DNA from: Marinifilum sp. D714
GTDB lineage: Bacteria > Bacteroidota > Bacteroidia > Bacteroidales > Marinifilaceae
Length of the DNA stretch: 37,438 nt
Assembly: GCF_030851345.1 (NCBI RefSeq)
Contig: NZ_JALPNU010000031.1
Coordinates: 1-37,438, forward strand
Direction of reading: 5' to 3'
The position numbers and the translations under genes were made by a program. The notes under the pieces were generated by a model, which made no database searches, had not been told where the DNA came from, and worked only from the letters and a program-made list of their open reading frames with translations. Shown piece by piece: positions 26,944 through 34,994 of the stretch. How positions within the stretch are numbered: position 1 is the first letter of the stretch; each line of letters begins with the position of its first letter.

Positions 26944-27756
26944 ATGCGTACATTTTTATTATTCATTCTTTTATTCATCTCAATAAAGGTCATCGGCTCT
27001 AACGAAAACAGGCCTGCAGGTGCACGATATTTTGCAATGGGAAATGCATCTGTTGCGCTCTATGATGAATGGTCGGGGTTCCACAACCAAGCTGGCCTTG
27101 CATTATTAAAGAAAAAATCTTTTGGCGCTTACTACGAAAACAGATTCACAAACAAAGAACTAAGCACCAAATCCTTCCACATCAACATTCCAAGTAAATT
27201 TGGATGCTTTTCCGGAAACTACACGCAATTTGGCTTTGAACTTTATAAAGAGTCTAAAATAGGATTTTCATATTCAAGAGCCCTAGGAAAACACTTTTGG
27301 GCCGGTCTACAACTCAATCAAATAAGAAAAAAACTAAATGCCGAATATGGATCACAATCAAAGTATACATTCGAATTTGGATTGTTAGCAGAAATTGCTT
27401 CCAATTTCCATATTGGTTTTCATTTATCAAACCCTACACAGGAGAAATTTGAAACTTGGGATTACGATGATAAAATTCCAACAATAGGCAGATTTGGAAT
27501 TTCATGGAAATTATCGAACAGAGCCATTATCAGTTCAGAAATATTAAAAAATATAGATGATGACTTACAAGTGAAAGCTGGAATAGAGTACCCAATAAAA
27601 AAGAAACTATTCTTCCGAGCAGGAATATACAACCATCCAAATTCTGTAAGTCTCGGAATAGGCTATAACTTCTCTAACTTAAAAACCAACATTGCATTCT
27701 CGCGACACCCAGTTCTTGGCTACACTCCATCGGCCGATATCAGTTTCCAATTTTAA
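26944..27756 (+). CDS. Predicted outer-membrane beta-barrel protein, PorV/PorQ-like group
   Basis: A 270-residue protein with an N-terminal signal sequence (residues 1-19, RTFLLFILLFISIKVIG). The mature start RPAGARYFAMGNASVAL, then HNQAGLA, echoes the N-terminal pattern of PorV/PorQ and related FadL-like barrels of Bacteroidota; alternating amphipathic strands run to a terminal Phe (DISFQF), the usual last residue of outer-membrane barrels. Specific role unknown. It is followed after 9 bases by the helix-hairpin-helix barrel gene, so the two likely form an operon and may act together. Assignment to the type IX secretion apparatus itself is not supported. Confidence 0.65.
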   Translation: MRTFLLFILLFISIKVIGSNENRPAGARYFAMGNASVALYDEWSGFHNQAGLALLKKKSFGAYYENRFTNKELSTKSFHINIPSKFGCFSGNYTQFGFELYKESKIGFSYSRALGKHFWAGLQLNQIRKKLNAEYGSQSKYTFEFGLLAEIASNFHIGFHLSNPTQEKFETWDYDDKIPTIGRFGISWKLSNRAIISSEILKNIDDDLQVKAGIEYPIKKKLFFRAGIYNHPNSVSLGIGYNFSNLKTNIAFSRHPVLGYTPSADISFQF

Positions 27757-27765
27757 AACCGAATC

Positions 27766-29799
27766 ATGAAACAAATTCGCAGCATATTACTATTGGTACT
27801 ATTCCTTTCTTTTTTAGGTATCGCTAACGCACAAAATACAGCAGGAGAACAGGACTTAATAGAACGAATTATTGAAAATATCGCAGAACAAGAGGAGGAT
27901 AATCCCGATTACACCAATTTATTGGAAGAAATCACCAAATTGATTCAGCATCCATTAAACATCAACGCGGCTAATTCTTATGAACTGGAAAAGCTATACT
28001 TTTTAAATCAAAACCAAATAGAACAATTAATTAAGTACCGAGAAGAAAATGGATCCATACTTAGCATTTACGAAATACAATTAATTAAAGGTTTCTCTGC
28101 GGAACTGGTTAAAAACATCGCTCCTTTAATTTCCACAAAGGAAATTCAAAAACCAATCAGCCTTAAAAAAACACAACATCAACTCCTAATCAGAAGCGAA
28201 CACAATTTTCAAAAAGAGGCTGGATATAACAAATCTAGTGAGAATTCTAAATACCTTGGAAATCCATGGAAATATTACAGTCGATACCAAATGCAATCTC
28301 CAAAATCAGGGCTAGACTTTGGTTTTACTGCTGAGAACGATAAGGGAGAACCATTTTTTAAAGATCAAAACTCAAATGGATTTGATTTTTATTCGGCTCA
28401 TGTTCAGAAAAAATCAAACGGACTTTTAAAACAGATCAACCTGGGCGATTACCAAATTAAATTTGGCCAAGGTGTAAGCTTATGGTCAGGCATGGGTGGT
28501 AAAAAATCTTCCTTTACAACGCAAAATGCAAGAAAATACCAAGGCATCAGATCCTACAAATCAACTGATGAAAATCGATTTTTTCGAGGAGCATCCATCA
28601 TCATATCTCCTTTGAAGGGAATTAACATTGCTGCATTTTCTTCTTATAAAAAGATAGATGCAAGCTCTGGTGCAGACACCATTTCTTCATTTACATCGAG
28701 CATTGTAAATACAGGTTTGCACCGAAACAGGAATGAGTTGGACAAAAAAGATATCTTAAAAGAAAAGTTGTTTGGTGGGTATTTCTCCTGGAACTTAAAG
28801 AACACTCAGTTTGGTGCTGCTTTTATTCAATATTCCTATTCGCCAGAAATAAAAATCGCCGAAAAAGCATATTCTCAATACAATTTTACGGGTAAGAACA
28901 ATTACAACCTAAGCATAAATTATCAAACGCAAATCAATAACATTCATCTTTTTGGCGAAGCTGCCCGATCCAAATCAGGAGGCATTGGAATACTACAAGG
29001 GGCAAACATCCAAATTCACCCTCAATTTAATCTTGAGACCATTTACCGCAAATACGATAAGGATTTTCATGCTCATTACTCAAATTCCTTTTCGGAACAA
29101 AGCAGAAGCCAAAATGAAGAAGGGATTTACATTGGTATTAATTTTCATCCATTTTCTAAATGGAGTATAAAAGCTTACTACGATCAGTTTGAATTTCCAT
29201 GGCTAAGATATTCGAGCAATTCGCCAACCGATGGGCACGAATATTTTGCTCAAATAGAATACACAAACAGCGATAAGCTATCGATCTATTTTAGGTACAA
29301 ACAAGAAAACAAGGCTGATAACATCAATGCTGATTTTATAAATATTCCTGTTGAATATGAGAAAACCCAATATCGCCTGCACCTATCAACAAAACCTGCA
29401 ACGAATTGGGAAATTCGAAACAGAATAGAATTTACCAAATACAAGCAAGCAGATCGAAACGAAAATGGCTTTCTCATTTATCAGGATTTGATTTACAGAT
29501 TTTCTCAATTTCCACTAAATATCAGTTTGCGATATGCATTATTCGACACCGATTCTTACGACACAAGAATTTATGCCTATGAAAACGATATTTTATACGC
29601 TTATTCCGTTCCGGCCTATTACAATAAAGGAAGCCGATTTTATCTCAATTTGAATTATAAAATCAGCAATAAAATTACCTTGTATGCCAGGTATGCCCTA
29701 ACAAAATATTCCAATAAGGAAAGCATTGGGTCAGGTACTTCTTTGATTGATGGCGATACAAAATCAGATGTAAAACTTCAGCTAAAATTTCGTTTCTAG
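27766..29799 (+). CDS. Outer-membrane protein with N-terminal helix-hairpin-helix motifs
   Basis: A 677-residue protein with a signal peptide (residues 1-23, ending IANAQ). Residues about 57-125 contain two ComEA-like helix-hairpin-helix units: HPLNINAANSYELEKLYFLN followed by QIEQLIKYREENGSILSIYE and LIKGFSAELVKNIAPLI, where the YREENG motif is characteristic. The remaining 540 residues are rich in aromatic-alternating strands and end KLQLKFRF, as in a large outer-membrane barrel. The helix-hairpin-helix part would be periplasmic; in ComEA this fold binds DNA. Similar proteins exist in Bacteroidota but I know of no established function. It is cotranscribed with the preceding barrel gene. Confidence 0.75.
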   Translation: MKQIRSILLLVLFLSFLGIANAQNTAGEQDLIERIIENIAEQEEDNPDYTNLLEEITKLIQHPLNINAANSYELEKLYFLNQNQIEQLIKYREENGSILSIYEIQLIKGFSAELVKNIAPLISTKEIQKPISLKKTQHQLLIRSEHNFQKEAGYNKSSENSKYLGNPWKYYSRYQMQSPKSGLDFGFTAENDKGEPFFKDQNSNGFDFYSAHVQKKSNGLLKQINLGDYQIKFGQGVSLWSGMGGKKSSFTTQNARKYQGIRSYKSTDENRFFRGASIIISPLKGINIAAFSSYKKIDASSGADTISSFTSSIVNTGLHRNRNELDKKDILKEKLFGGYFSWNLKNTQFGAAFIQYSYSPEIKIAEKAYSQYNFTGKNNYNLSINYQTQINNIHLFGEAARSKSGGIGILQGANIQIHPQFNLETIYRKYDKDFHAHYSNSFSEQSRSQNEEGIYIGINFHPFSKWSIKAYYDQFEFPWLRYSSNSPTDGHEYFAQIEYTNSDKLSIYFRYKQENKADNINADFINIPVEYEKTQYRLHLSTKPATNWEIRNRIEFTKYKQADRNENGFLIYQDLIYRFSQFPLNISLRYALFDTDSYDTRIYAYENDILYAYSVPAYYNKGSRFYLNLNYKISNKITLYARYALTKYSNKESIGSGTSLIDGDTKSDVKLQLKFRF

Positions 29800-29863
29800 A
29801 TTTTCCACAATCATTTTCTTATTGTACTTTCGGATTCTTAAAATTAATACTTAAGATCGTATC

Positions 29864-30337
29864 ATGAAGAAGATCATCAACCCATATCGCTCCACAGAAA
29901 ACGGAAAATGCTTTGGCTGTTCGCCCGACAACGAACAAGGCTTACAAATGGATTTTTTTGAAGATGGCGAGTATGTTGTTTCCCAATGGGAGCCCAAAAC
30001 TCACTTTTCTGGTTTTAAAAATGTTTTACACGGTGGAATTCAAACTACAATTCTCGACGAAATAGCTTGTTGGGTAGTATTTGTAAAATGTGAAACAGCA
30101 GGAGTAACTACAGCTCTGAATGCCAAATTCAAGAACTCAGCTTTCACAGATAAAGGAAACCTAACCGTTTGTGGAAAACTAATTTCGAAAGACAGAAAAT
30201 TTGCAACCATTCATGCAGAAATTCTTGATCCGAAAGGAAAAGTGTGTTCTGAAGCTGAAGTTCAATACATGATTTTCCCTCAGGAAATGGCAATTAAGAA
30301 ATTTGAGTACCCAGGAATTGAGGCTTTTTACGAGTAA
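29864..30337 (+). CDS. PaaI-type hotdog thioesterase
   Basis: A 157-residue single hotdog-fold protein. The helix motif FKNVLHGGIQTTILDEIACW at about residues 46-65, with HGG and a downstream acidic pair, is typical of the PaaI/4HBT thioesterase family, which hydrolyses acyl-CoA thioesters; the substrate cannot be inferred. The N-terminus CFGCSPDNEQGLQMDF is common to a Bacteroidota/Proteobacteria subgroup. A near-consensus -7 motif (TACTTTCG at 29825-29832) lies upstream. It ends 3 bases before the convergent pseudouridine synthase gene. Confidence 0.8.
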   Translation: MKKIINPYRSTENGKCFGCSPDNEQGLQMDFFEDGEYVVSQWEPKTHFSGFKNVLHGGIQTTILDEIACWVVFVKCETAGVTTALNAKFKNSAFTDKGNLTVCGKLISKDRKFATIHAEILDPKGKVCSEAEVQYMIFPQEMAIKKFEYPGIEAFYE

Positions 30338-30340
30338 AGT

Positions 30341-31246
30341 TTACACAAGCTCACTTTCTGAATTGTATTTCTCCCATCGTTTTTCCTCCATCTCCATAAA
30401 TCGACCAAATTTATATGGAGGATTGATGGAAATACTCATCTTCTCTCCAGAGTCAGGATGAGAAAACTGCAACTCGGCTGCACACAAAAACAATCCTTTT
30501 CCTCGAAGAATCTCTCCCTCAGTACCGTAAATCTTATCTCCTAAAATCGGATTACCGATACCAGCCATGTGAATTCTTAATTGGTGCGTTCTACCCGTTT
30601 CAGGATACAAATCAACCATACTTAAAAATCTATTTCGAATTGATGGAGACTTTTTTACCAACTTAAATGTGCTTACCGCATCCTTGTCATCCACCTGCAT
30701 ATCGATTTTTCCTTTTTCGTGCAAAGAGCCAATAACTACAGCTCTGTATCTTTTCTTCACCAATCGATCCTCAAACTGCTTACCCAATTTGGCAGATGCA
30801 TCAGCAGTTTTAGCAACGAGCAATAATCCACATGTAGGACTGTCAATCCTGTGAACCGGAAGAAAAACAGGCAAAGCATTCTTTCTCATCGAAGGTCGAA
30901 GATTGTAAGACAATGCATTTTGCACCGTACGAAACTGATTTCCGCTCACCGAAATCCCACCTGGCTTATTAATTACAGCAATATGATCATCTTCATAAAC
31001 CACCTCTAAAGGCAACTTATATATTTTACTTGGTGGCAGCTCTAAATCACACAATTCAATTTTAAAGCCGGCTTTTACCCATAACCCCGTTGAAGCCTGC
31101 AATCCATTTACTCTAATTAAACCTCGCTTAATAGCTTTTTTGATTCCCTGATTTGTATTGATTCCAGAGAAAATATGCAAAGCATATTCTTGCAAACGGA
31201 TACTTTCTATTCCTTCCGGAACCACATGAGCTTCAATAACTACCAT
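30341..31246 (-). CDS. RluA family RNA pseudouridine synthase
   Basis: A 301-residue enzyme isomerising uridine to pseudouridine in RNA. An S4-like RNA-binding segment lies at about residues 20-65 (GIKKAIKRGLIRVNGLQAST), the catalytic domain follows from about 80 (VVYEDDHIAVINKPGGI), with catalytic Asp135 in HRIDSPTCGLLL and ETGRTHQLRIHMAGIGNPILGD near 225-245. The motif is close to the common HRLDxxTSGLL. The rRNA or tRNA target (RluA, C or D type) is not decided by sequence. Upstream there is no clear promoter match. Confidence 0.9.
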   Translation of the reverse strand: MVVIEAHVVPEGIESIRLQEYALHIFSGINTNQGIKKAIKRGLIRVNGLQASTGLWVKAGFKIELCDLELPPSKIYKLPLEVVYEDDHIAVINKPGGISVSGNQFRTVQNALSYNLRPSMRKNALPVFLPVHRIDSPTCGLLLVAKTADASAKLGKQFEDRLVKKRYRAVVIGSLHEKGKIDMQVDDKDAVSTFKLVKKSPSIRNRFLSMVDLYPETGRTHQLRIHMAGIGNPILGDKIYGTEGEILRGKGLFLCAAELQFSHPDSGEKMSISINPPYKFGRFMEMEEKRWEKYNSESELV

Positions 31247-31574
31247 AACTCAATTTTATTTTGATGATAAGAAATGATTGAATAATAAAAGATACCAAAT
31301 TCAGTATAAAAAATAATTTTAAATAAGATGACCTTTATATAAAATCCAAACGAAACTAATAAATGCTGTTTCCAATACAATTTTAATTCATTTAAAATTA
31401 AAACAACATTTTTTATTTATCACTTATCCCTTTAAAAACAAGCTTTCTAAACTTTACCTGTTTCGCAATTGATTCGAAATAATTTTGAAATTTAAAATTT
31501 TTACTATTTTTGCCGCTCATTAAAAAAAATATCATCTGGGAAACTGGTAATTCCCAATCAGAAGAAAAACTTTC
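31247..31574. other. AT-rich intergenic region between divergent genes
   Basis: A 328-base gap between the pseudouridine synthase gene and the YbaK-like gene. It is very AT-rich, without open frames of note. The right half carries a promoter for the plus-strand genes (see 31483-31512). I saw no RNA gene or repeat in the rest. Confidence 0.6.
31483..31512 (+). promoter_or_regulatory. Promoter of the YbaK-like/HAD gene pair
   Basis: TTTTG at 31483-31487, 17 bases, then TATTTTTG at 31505-31512, an exact TAnnTTTG match. The YbaK-like start lies 63-87 bases downstream. Confidence 0.55.
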
Positions 31575-31598
31575 ATGATTGGGCCAAAAAACGAAAGG

Positions 31599-32081
31599 AT
31601 GAAGAAAACCAATGCAGCTCGCATTTTAGATCGAGCAGACATAGAATATGCGATTATCGATTACGATACAGATCCTATCGAAGTAGGAACTGAGCGTGTA
31701 AGCGAGAACATCAATCTGCATATTTCTTACATCAACAAAACTCTTGTACTTTCCGAAAACAAAACAGGAGTTGTTGCTGACTGCATACCTGGTTCGTCCG
31801 AACTTAAACCAAATTCAATAGTACAACTTAGCGAAAAAAAGAAGAGTACTTTGACCAGCTTGAAATGTATTCAAGAACTTACCAGTTACAGATGTTCTTT
31901 CTTAGACATAAAAAAAGATTACCTTGTTTTTCTCAAACCTTTCGCATTACAATTGGAACAATTTTCAATGAGTACCGAATTAAGAGAGAAACAAATCAAA
32001 ATAGATTCTATCAACCTTCTCACGTATAAAAAAGCAACCCTTTGTCGAACCTCAAATCCTAAACTAAAGCTAGCATGTTAA
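31599..32081 (+). CDS. YbaK/EbsC-like protein with atypical C-terminal half
   Basis: A 160-residue protein whose first 70 residues match YbaK/EbsC, the Cys-tRNA(Pro) deacylase family: MKKTNAARILDRADIEY, the catalytic lysine in NKTLVL (Lys47), and KTGVVADCIPGSSEL. The second half departs: where the family has a GGCSP-like glycine motif following LTGY, this protein reads ELTSYRCSFLDIKKDYLVFL, and later conserved strands are hard to place. Lys47 is kept but the substrate-loop glycines are gone, so trans-editing activity is doubtful. The ATG at 31599 matches the family start and has AAAGG just before it; an ATG eight codons earlier (31575) is also possible. It overlaps the following HAD gene by 7 bases. 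Confidence 0.7.
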   Translation: MKKTNAARILDRADIEYAIIDYDTDPIEVGTERVSENINLHISYINKTLVLSENKTGVVADCIPGSSELKPNSIVQLSEKKKSTLTSLKCIQELTSYRCSFLDIKKDYLVFLKPFALQLEQFSMSTELREKQIKIDSINLLTYKKATLCRTSNPKLKLAC

Positions 32082-32713
32082 ATTTTAAGGCAATTATTTG
32101 GGATTACAACGGTACTTTACTCGACGACTTGTCGATTGGAGTGCTTAGCATCAACAAAATGCTAAACAAAAGAGGATTGCCTTTACTAACAACCGAGCAC
32201 TATCGTGAAGTATTTACTTTTCCTGTGAAAAGTTATTACGAAGCTGTAGGATTTAATTTTGAGACCGAAGACTGGGATAAAGCTGCAAATGAATTCATCG
32301 ATCATTATACATCTTTATTGCCACAAACAGGAATTTTTCCAGAAGCTGTTGATTTGCTATCACACTTTAGTAAAGAGGGTAAAAAGCAATTTATTTTATC
32401 AGCAATGGAACAAAACATGCTTAATGAATCAACTCGTAGTGAGAACATCATTAAGTATTTCGATGAGATATCAGGAATTGATAACATATACGCAAGTTCG
32501 AAAATTGACAATGGCTTACAGTTGATGACAAAACATGAATTAAAAGCCAGTGAAGTTTGCCTGTTTGGCGACACTACACACGATTATGAAGTTGCGAAAG
32601 AGTTAGGTTGTAATTGTATTTTAATTGCATCAGGTCATCAATCCTATCAAAAATTAAAAGAAACTGGTTGCCCTATAGTTGTCAACCATTTAAAGGAGAT
32701 CACAAAGAATTAA
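32075..32713 (+). CDS. HAD family hydrolase, phosphoglycolate-phosphatase-like
   Basis: A 212-residue HAD-superfamily protein. Motif I is WDYNGTLLDD (residues 9-18): nucleophile Asp10 is present but the usual second Asp is Asn12. Motif II (FILSAMEQN), a lysine region, and motif IV (VCLFGDTTHDYEVAKELG, about 163-180) are present. The DxNGT form recurs in a subgroup of HAD proteins, so the protein may be active with reduced or different chemistry; substrate unknown. Its start codon overlaps the end of the YbaK-like gene (ATG within the last seven bases), which indicates translational coupling. Confidence 0.8.
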   Translation: MLNFKAIIWDYNGTLLDDLSIGVLSINKMLNKRGLPLLTTEHYREVFTFPVKSYYEAVGFNFETEDWDKAANEFIDHYTSLLPQTGIFPEAVDLLSHFSKEGKKQFILSAMEQNMLNESTRSENIIKYFDEISGIDNIYASSKIDNGLQLMTKHELKASEVCLFGDTTHDYEVAKELGCNCILIASGHQSYQKLKETGCPIVVNHLKEITKN

Positions 32714-32772
32714 ACAACCATTTATAAATTTTTTACTTAATTAAATTCTATTAAACAATCATTTAATTTATC

Positions 32773-33426
32773 ATGAAAAAATTACTTGCTATTTTCGCTG
32801 TTTTGGTTTCTTTTGCTGCTAATGCACAAAACCTTCAATTACACCGCGATTTCGACCGTGGACACTTCACAACTACTTTTGAAATGTTCAAAATGGACAA
32901 GTGGGGTAACACTTTTACATTTATCGATTTTGATTACGATGCAGAAAACGGTATCAACCAAGGATACTTCGAGATTGCTCGTGTATTAAAAACAGAGAAA
33001 ATGCCAGTTGGTTTACACATTGAGTACAATGGTGGAGTTGGTAGCGCTGAAACTCCAGATATGAACTTTGGCTACACCATTAACAATGCTTGGATCTTTG
33101 GTGTAAACTATGCAAAAGGTGGTGCTAAATCAGGTTTCTCAACATATGCTGGTTACAAAGCCATTAAAGATGCTGGCGAAGCAAACTTCCAAATTACAGG
33201 TACTTGGTATGTTAACTTTTTCGATGGCAAAATGACTTTCTCAGGTTTTGCTGATCTTTGGACTGAAAATGGCTTATCAGATGATACAGTATTCTTAACT
33301 GAGCCTCAGCTTTGGTACAATGCAACTAAAAACCTTTCTTTTGGTAGCGAGATTGAAATCTCTAACAACTTTGCAGGTGACGATTTCGAAGTTCGTCCAA
33401 CTCTTGCTGTGAAGTGGAATTTCTAA
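32773..33426 (+). CDS. DUF5020 family outer-membrane protein
   Basis: A 217-residue protein with a clear signal peptide (residues 1-19, FAVLVSFAANAQ). The mature part is a beta-barrel with many Gly-aromatic alternations and ends LAVKWNF with terminal Phe. It fits the DUF5020 family of Bacteroidota, which resembles the Tsx-type nucleoside channels. The purine permease gene follows after 23 bases, so I infer that this is the outer-membrane pore for nucleobases or nucleosides; that is not proven. The 59-base leader region holds no recognised riboswitch or promoter match. Confidence 0.75.
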   Translation: MKKLLAIFAVLVSFAANAQNLQLHRDFDRGHFTTTFEMFKMDKWGNTFTFIDFDYDAENGINQGYFEIARVLKTEKMPVGLHIEYNGGVGSAETPDMNFGYTINNAWIFGVNYAKGGAKSGFSTYAGYKAIKDAGEANFQITGTWYVNFFDGKMTFSGFADLWTENGLSDDTVFLTEPQLWYNATKNLSFGSEIEISNNFAGDDFEVRPTLAVKWNF

Positions 33427-33449
33427 TCAACAATTAAAAACTAGTAATC

Positions 33450-34748
33450 ATGTTAGATAAGTTTTTTAACATTACCAAACAAGGGTCAACCCTTCGTACC
33501 GAGGTTGTTGCAGGTATCACAACCTTCATGACAATGGCCTATATCCTTGCGGTTAACCCAGATATTTTAAGTGCAACCGGAATGGACAAAGGAGCAGTAT
33601 TTACAGCTACTGCCATTTCGGCTATCATCGCAACTTTAGTGATGGCTTTGGTTGCTAAATTACCTTTCGCATTGGCTCCTGGTATGGGATTAAATGCATT
33701 CTTCGCATTTACCGTAGTATTAGGAATGGGATACAGCTGGCAATTTGCTTTAACTGCCGTATTCCTTGAAGGTATCATCTTCCTTTTATTAACAGCTTTC
33801 AACATTCGCGAGCTAATCGTTAACTCCATTCCGTTAAACCTGAAACACTCTGTTTCGGTAGGTATCGGTCTATTTATTGCATTTATTGGATTAAAAGGAG
33901 CTGGTGTTATTGTTGACAATCCTGCTACATTGGTAAGCTTAGGCGATATGAAAAGCCCAAGCGTAATTGTAGGATTAGTTGGTATTTTGGTAACAGGTGT
34001 TCTTTTTGCAAGAAACGTAAAAGGATCTCTTTTAATTGGTATCCTTTTCTCAACTGTTTTGGCATTAATTTTAGGAGTAACTCACATGCCGGAAAACTAC
34101 AAGTTTGTAAGTCTTCCTCCATCAGTATCTCCTATCTTCTTCCAATTCGATTTCTCTCAAATCTTCACCATTGATATGGCTATTGTATTGTTCACATTCC
34201 TGTTTGTGGATATGTTCGATACTGTAGGAACTTTGGTTGGTGTAGCTTCTAAAGCTGATATGTTGGATGAAGAAGGTCGTGTACCTCGTGTAAAACAAGC
34301 TTTATTTGCCGATGCTGTTGGTACATTCTTCGGATCTATCTTGGGTACTTCAACTGTAACTACTTACGTTGAGAGTGCTGCTGGTGTATCAGAAGGTGGT
34401 AAAACAGGTATGACAGCACTTACAACTGCTGGTATGTTTGCTTTGGCGTTGTTATTTGCTCCTGTATTTATCATGATTCCTTCAGCTGCTACAGCTCCTG
34501 CTTTGGTAATTGTTGGGTTATTCATGATGTCGCCAATCTTGAAAGTTGATTTGAATGACTTTACAGAAGCGATTCCAGCATTCCTTTGTATCATTATGAT
34601 GCCATTAACTTTCAGTATTGCTGATGGTATTGTATTTGGGATGTTATCATACGTAACTTTAAAATTACTTACGGGTCGTTACAAAGAAATTAGCCCGGTA
34701 ATGATTGTTATAGTGGTATTGTTTATTATTAAATTCTATTTTGCCTAA
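33450..34748 (+). CDS. NCS2-family purine permease (AzgA/PbuG type)
   Basis: A 432-residue inner-membrane transporter with about 12-14 hydrophobic segments. It starts with RTEVVAGITTFMTMAYILAV and carries APGMGLNAFFAFTVV (about residues 75-89), DMFDTVGTLVGVA and the TSTVTTYVESAAGVSEGGKT motif, all characteristic of the AzgA-like adenine/guanine/hypoxanthine proton symporters. It probably imports purine bases that feed Hpt, which is encoded in this window. It is followed by a strong terminator, so DUF5020 and this gene form a two-gene unit. Confidence 0.93.
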   Translation: MLDKFFNITKQGSTLRTEVVAGITTFMTMAYILAVNPDILSATGMDKGAVFTATAISAIIATLVMALVAKLPFALAPGMGLNAFFAFTVVLGMGYSWQFALTAVFLEGIIFLLLTAFNIRELIVNSIPLNLKHSVSVGIGLFIAFIGLKGAGVIVDNPATLVSLGDMKSPSVIVGLVGILVTGVLFARNVKGSLLIGILFSTVLALILGVTHMPENYKFVSLPPSVSPIFFQFDFSQIFTIDMAIVLFTFLFVDMFDTVGTLVGVASKADMLDEEGRVPRVKQALFADAVGTFFGSILGTSTVTTYVESAAGVSEGGKTGMTALTTAGMFALALLFAPVFIMIPSAATAPALVIVGLFMMSPILKVDLNDFTEAIPAFLCIIMMPLTFSIADGIVFGMLSYVTLKLLTGRYKEISPVMIVIVVLFIIKFYFA

Positions 34749-34786
34749 TTGATAGCACAAAAATCAGAATAGAATTTTCCATATTC

Positions 34787-34822
34787 AAAATCCCTCTTTA
34801 CTTCGGTAGAGAGGGATTTTTT
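34787..34822 (+). terminator. Intrinsic terminator of the purine uptake pair
   Basis: AAAATCCCTCT (34787-34797) pairs with AGAGGGATTTT (34810-34820); the stem continues inside through a T-G pair and TAC/GTA to a TTCG tetraloop (34802-34805). T-rich tract follows. Confidence 0.93.
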
Positions 34823-34826
34823 CTTA

Positions 34827-34870
34827 AAGTCATGAACAGTCCAACAGTCAAATGACTTAATAGTCCAACA
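34827..34870. repeat. Short inverted and direct repeats with AGTC core
   Basis: AAGTCAT (34827-34833) is inverted at 34852-34858 (ATGACTT), and AGTCCAACA occurs at 34838-34846 and again at 34862-34870, a 24-base step. AGTC or its complement occurs five times within 44 bases. Small and possibly incidental. Confidence 0.4.
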
Positions 34871-34994
34871 AATCAATAACAAAATCTCCCCATAAAAACT
34901 GATGATCTAACTTGCTTAAATCCAGAAAAATCAGGTATAACTTTTCTTAAATAACCTCGTAAACAACTACATATCACTAAAAAAAGGAAGTTGA

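Noticed and set aside
33539-33919. 126-codon open frame on the minus strand inside the purine permease gene
   Set aside because: Low-complexity antisense shadow of a conserved membrane protein.
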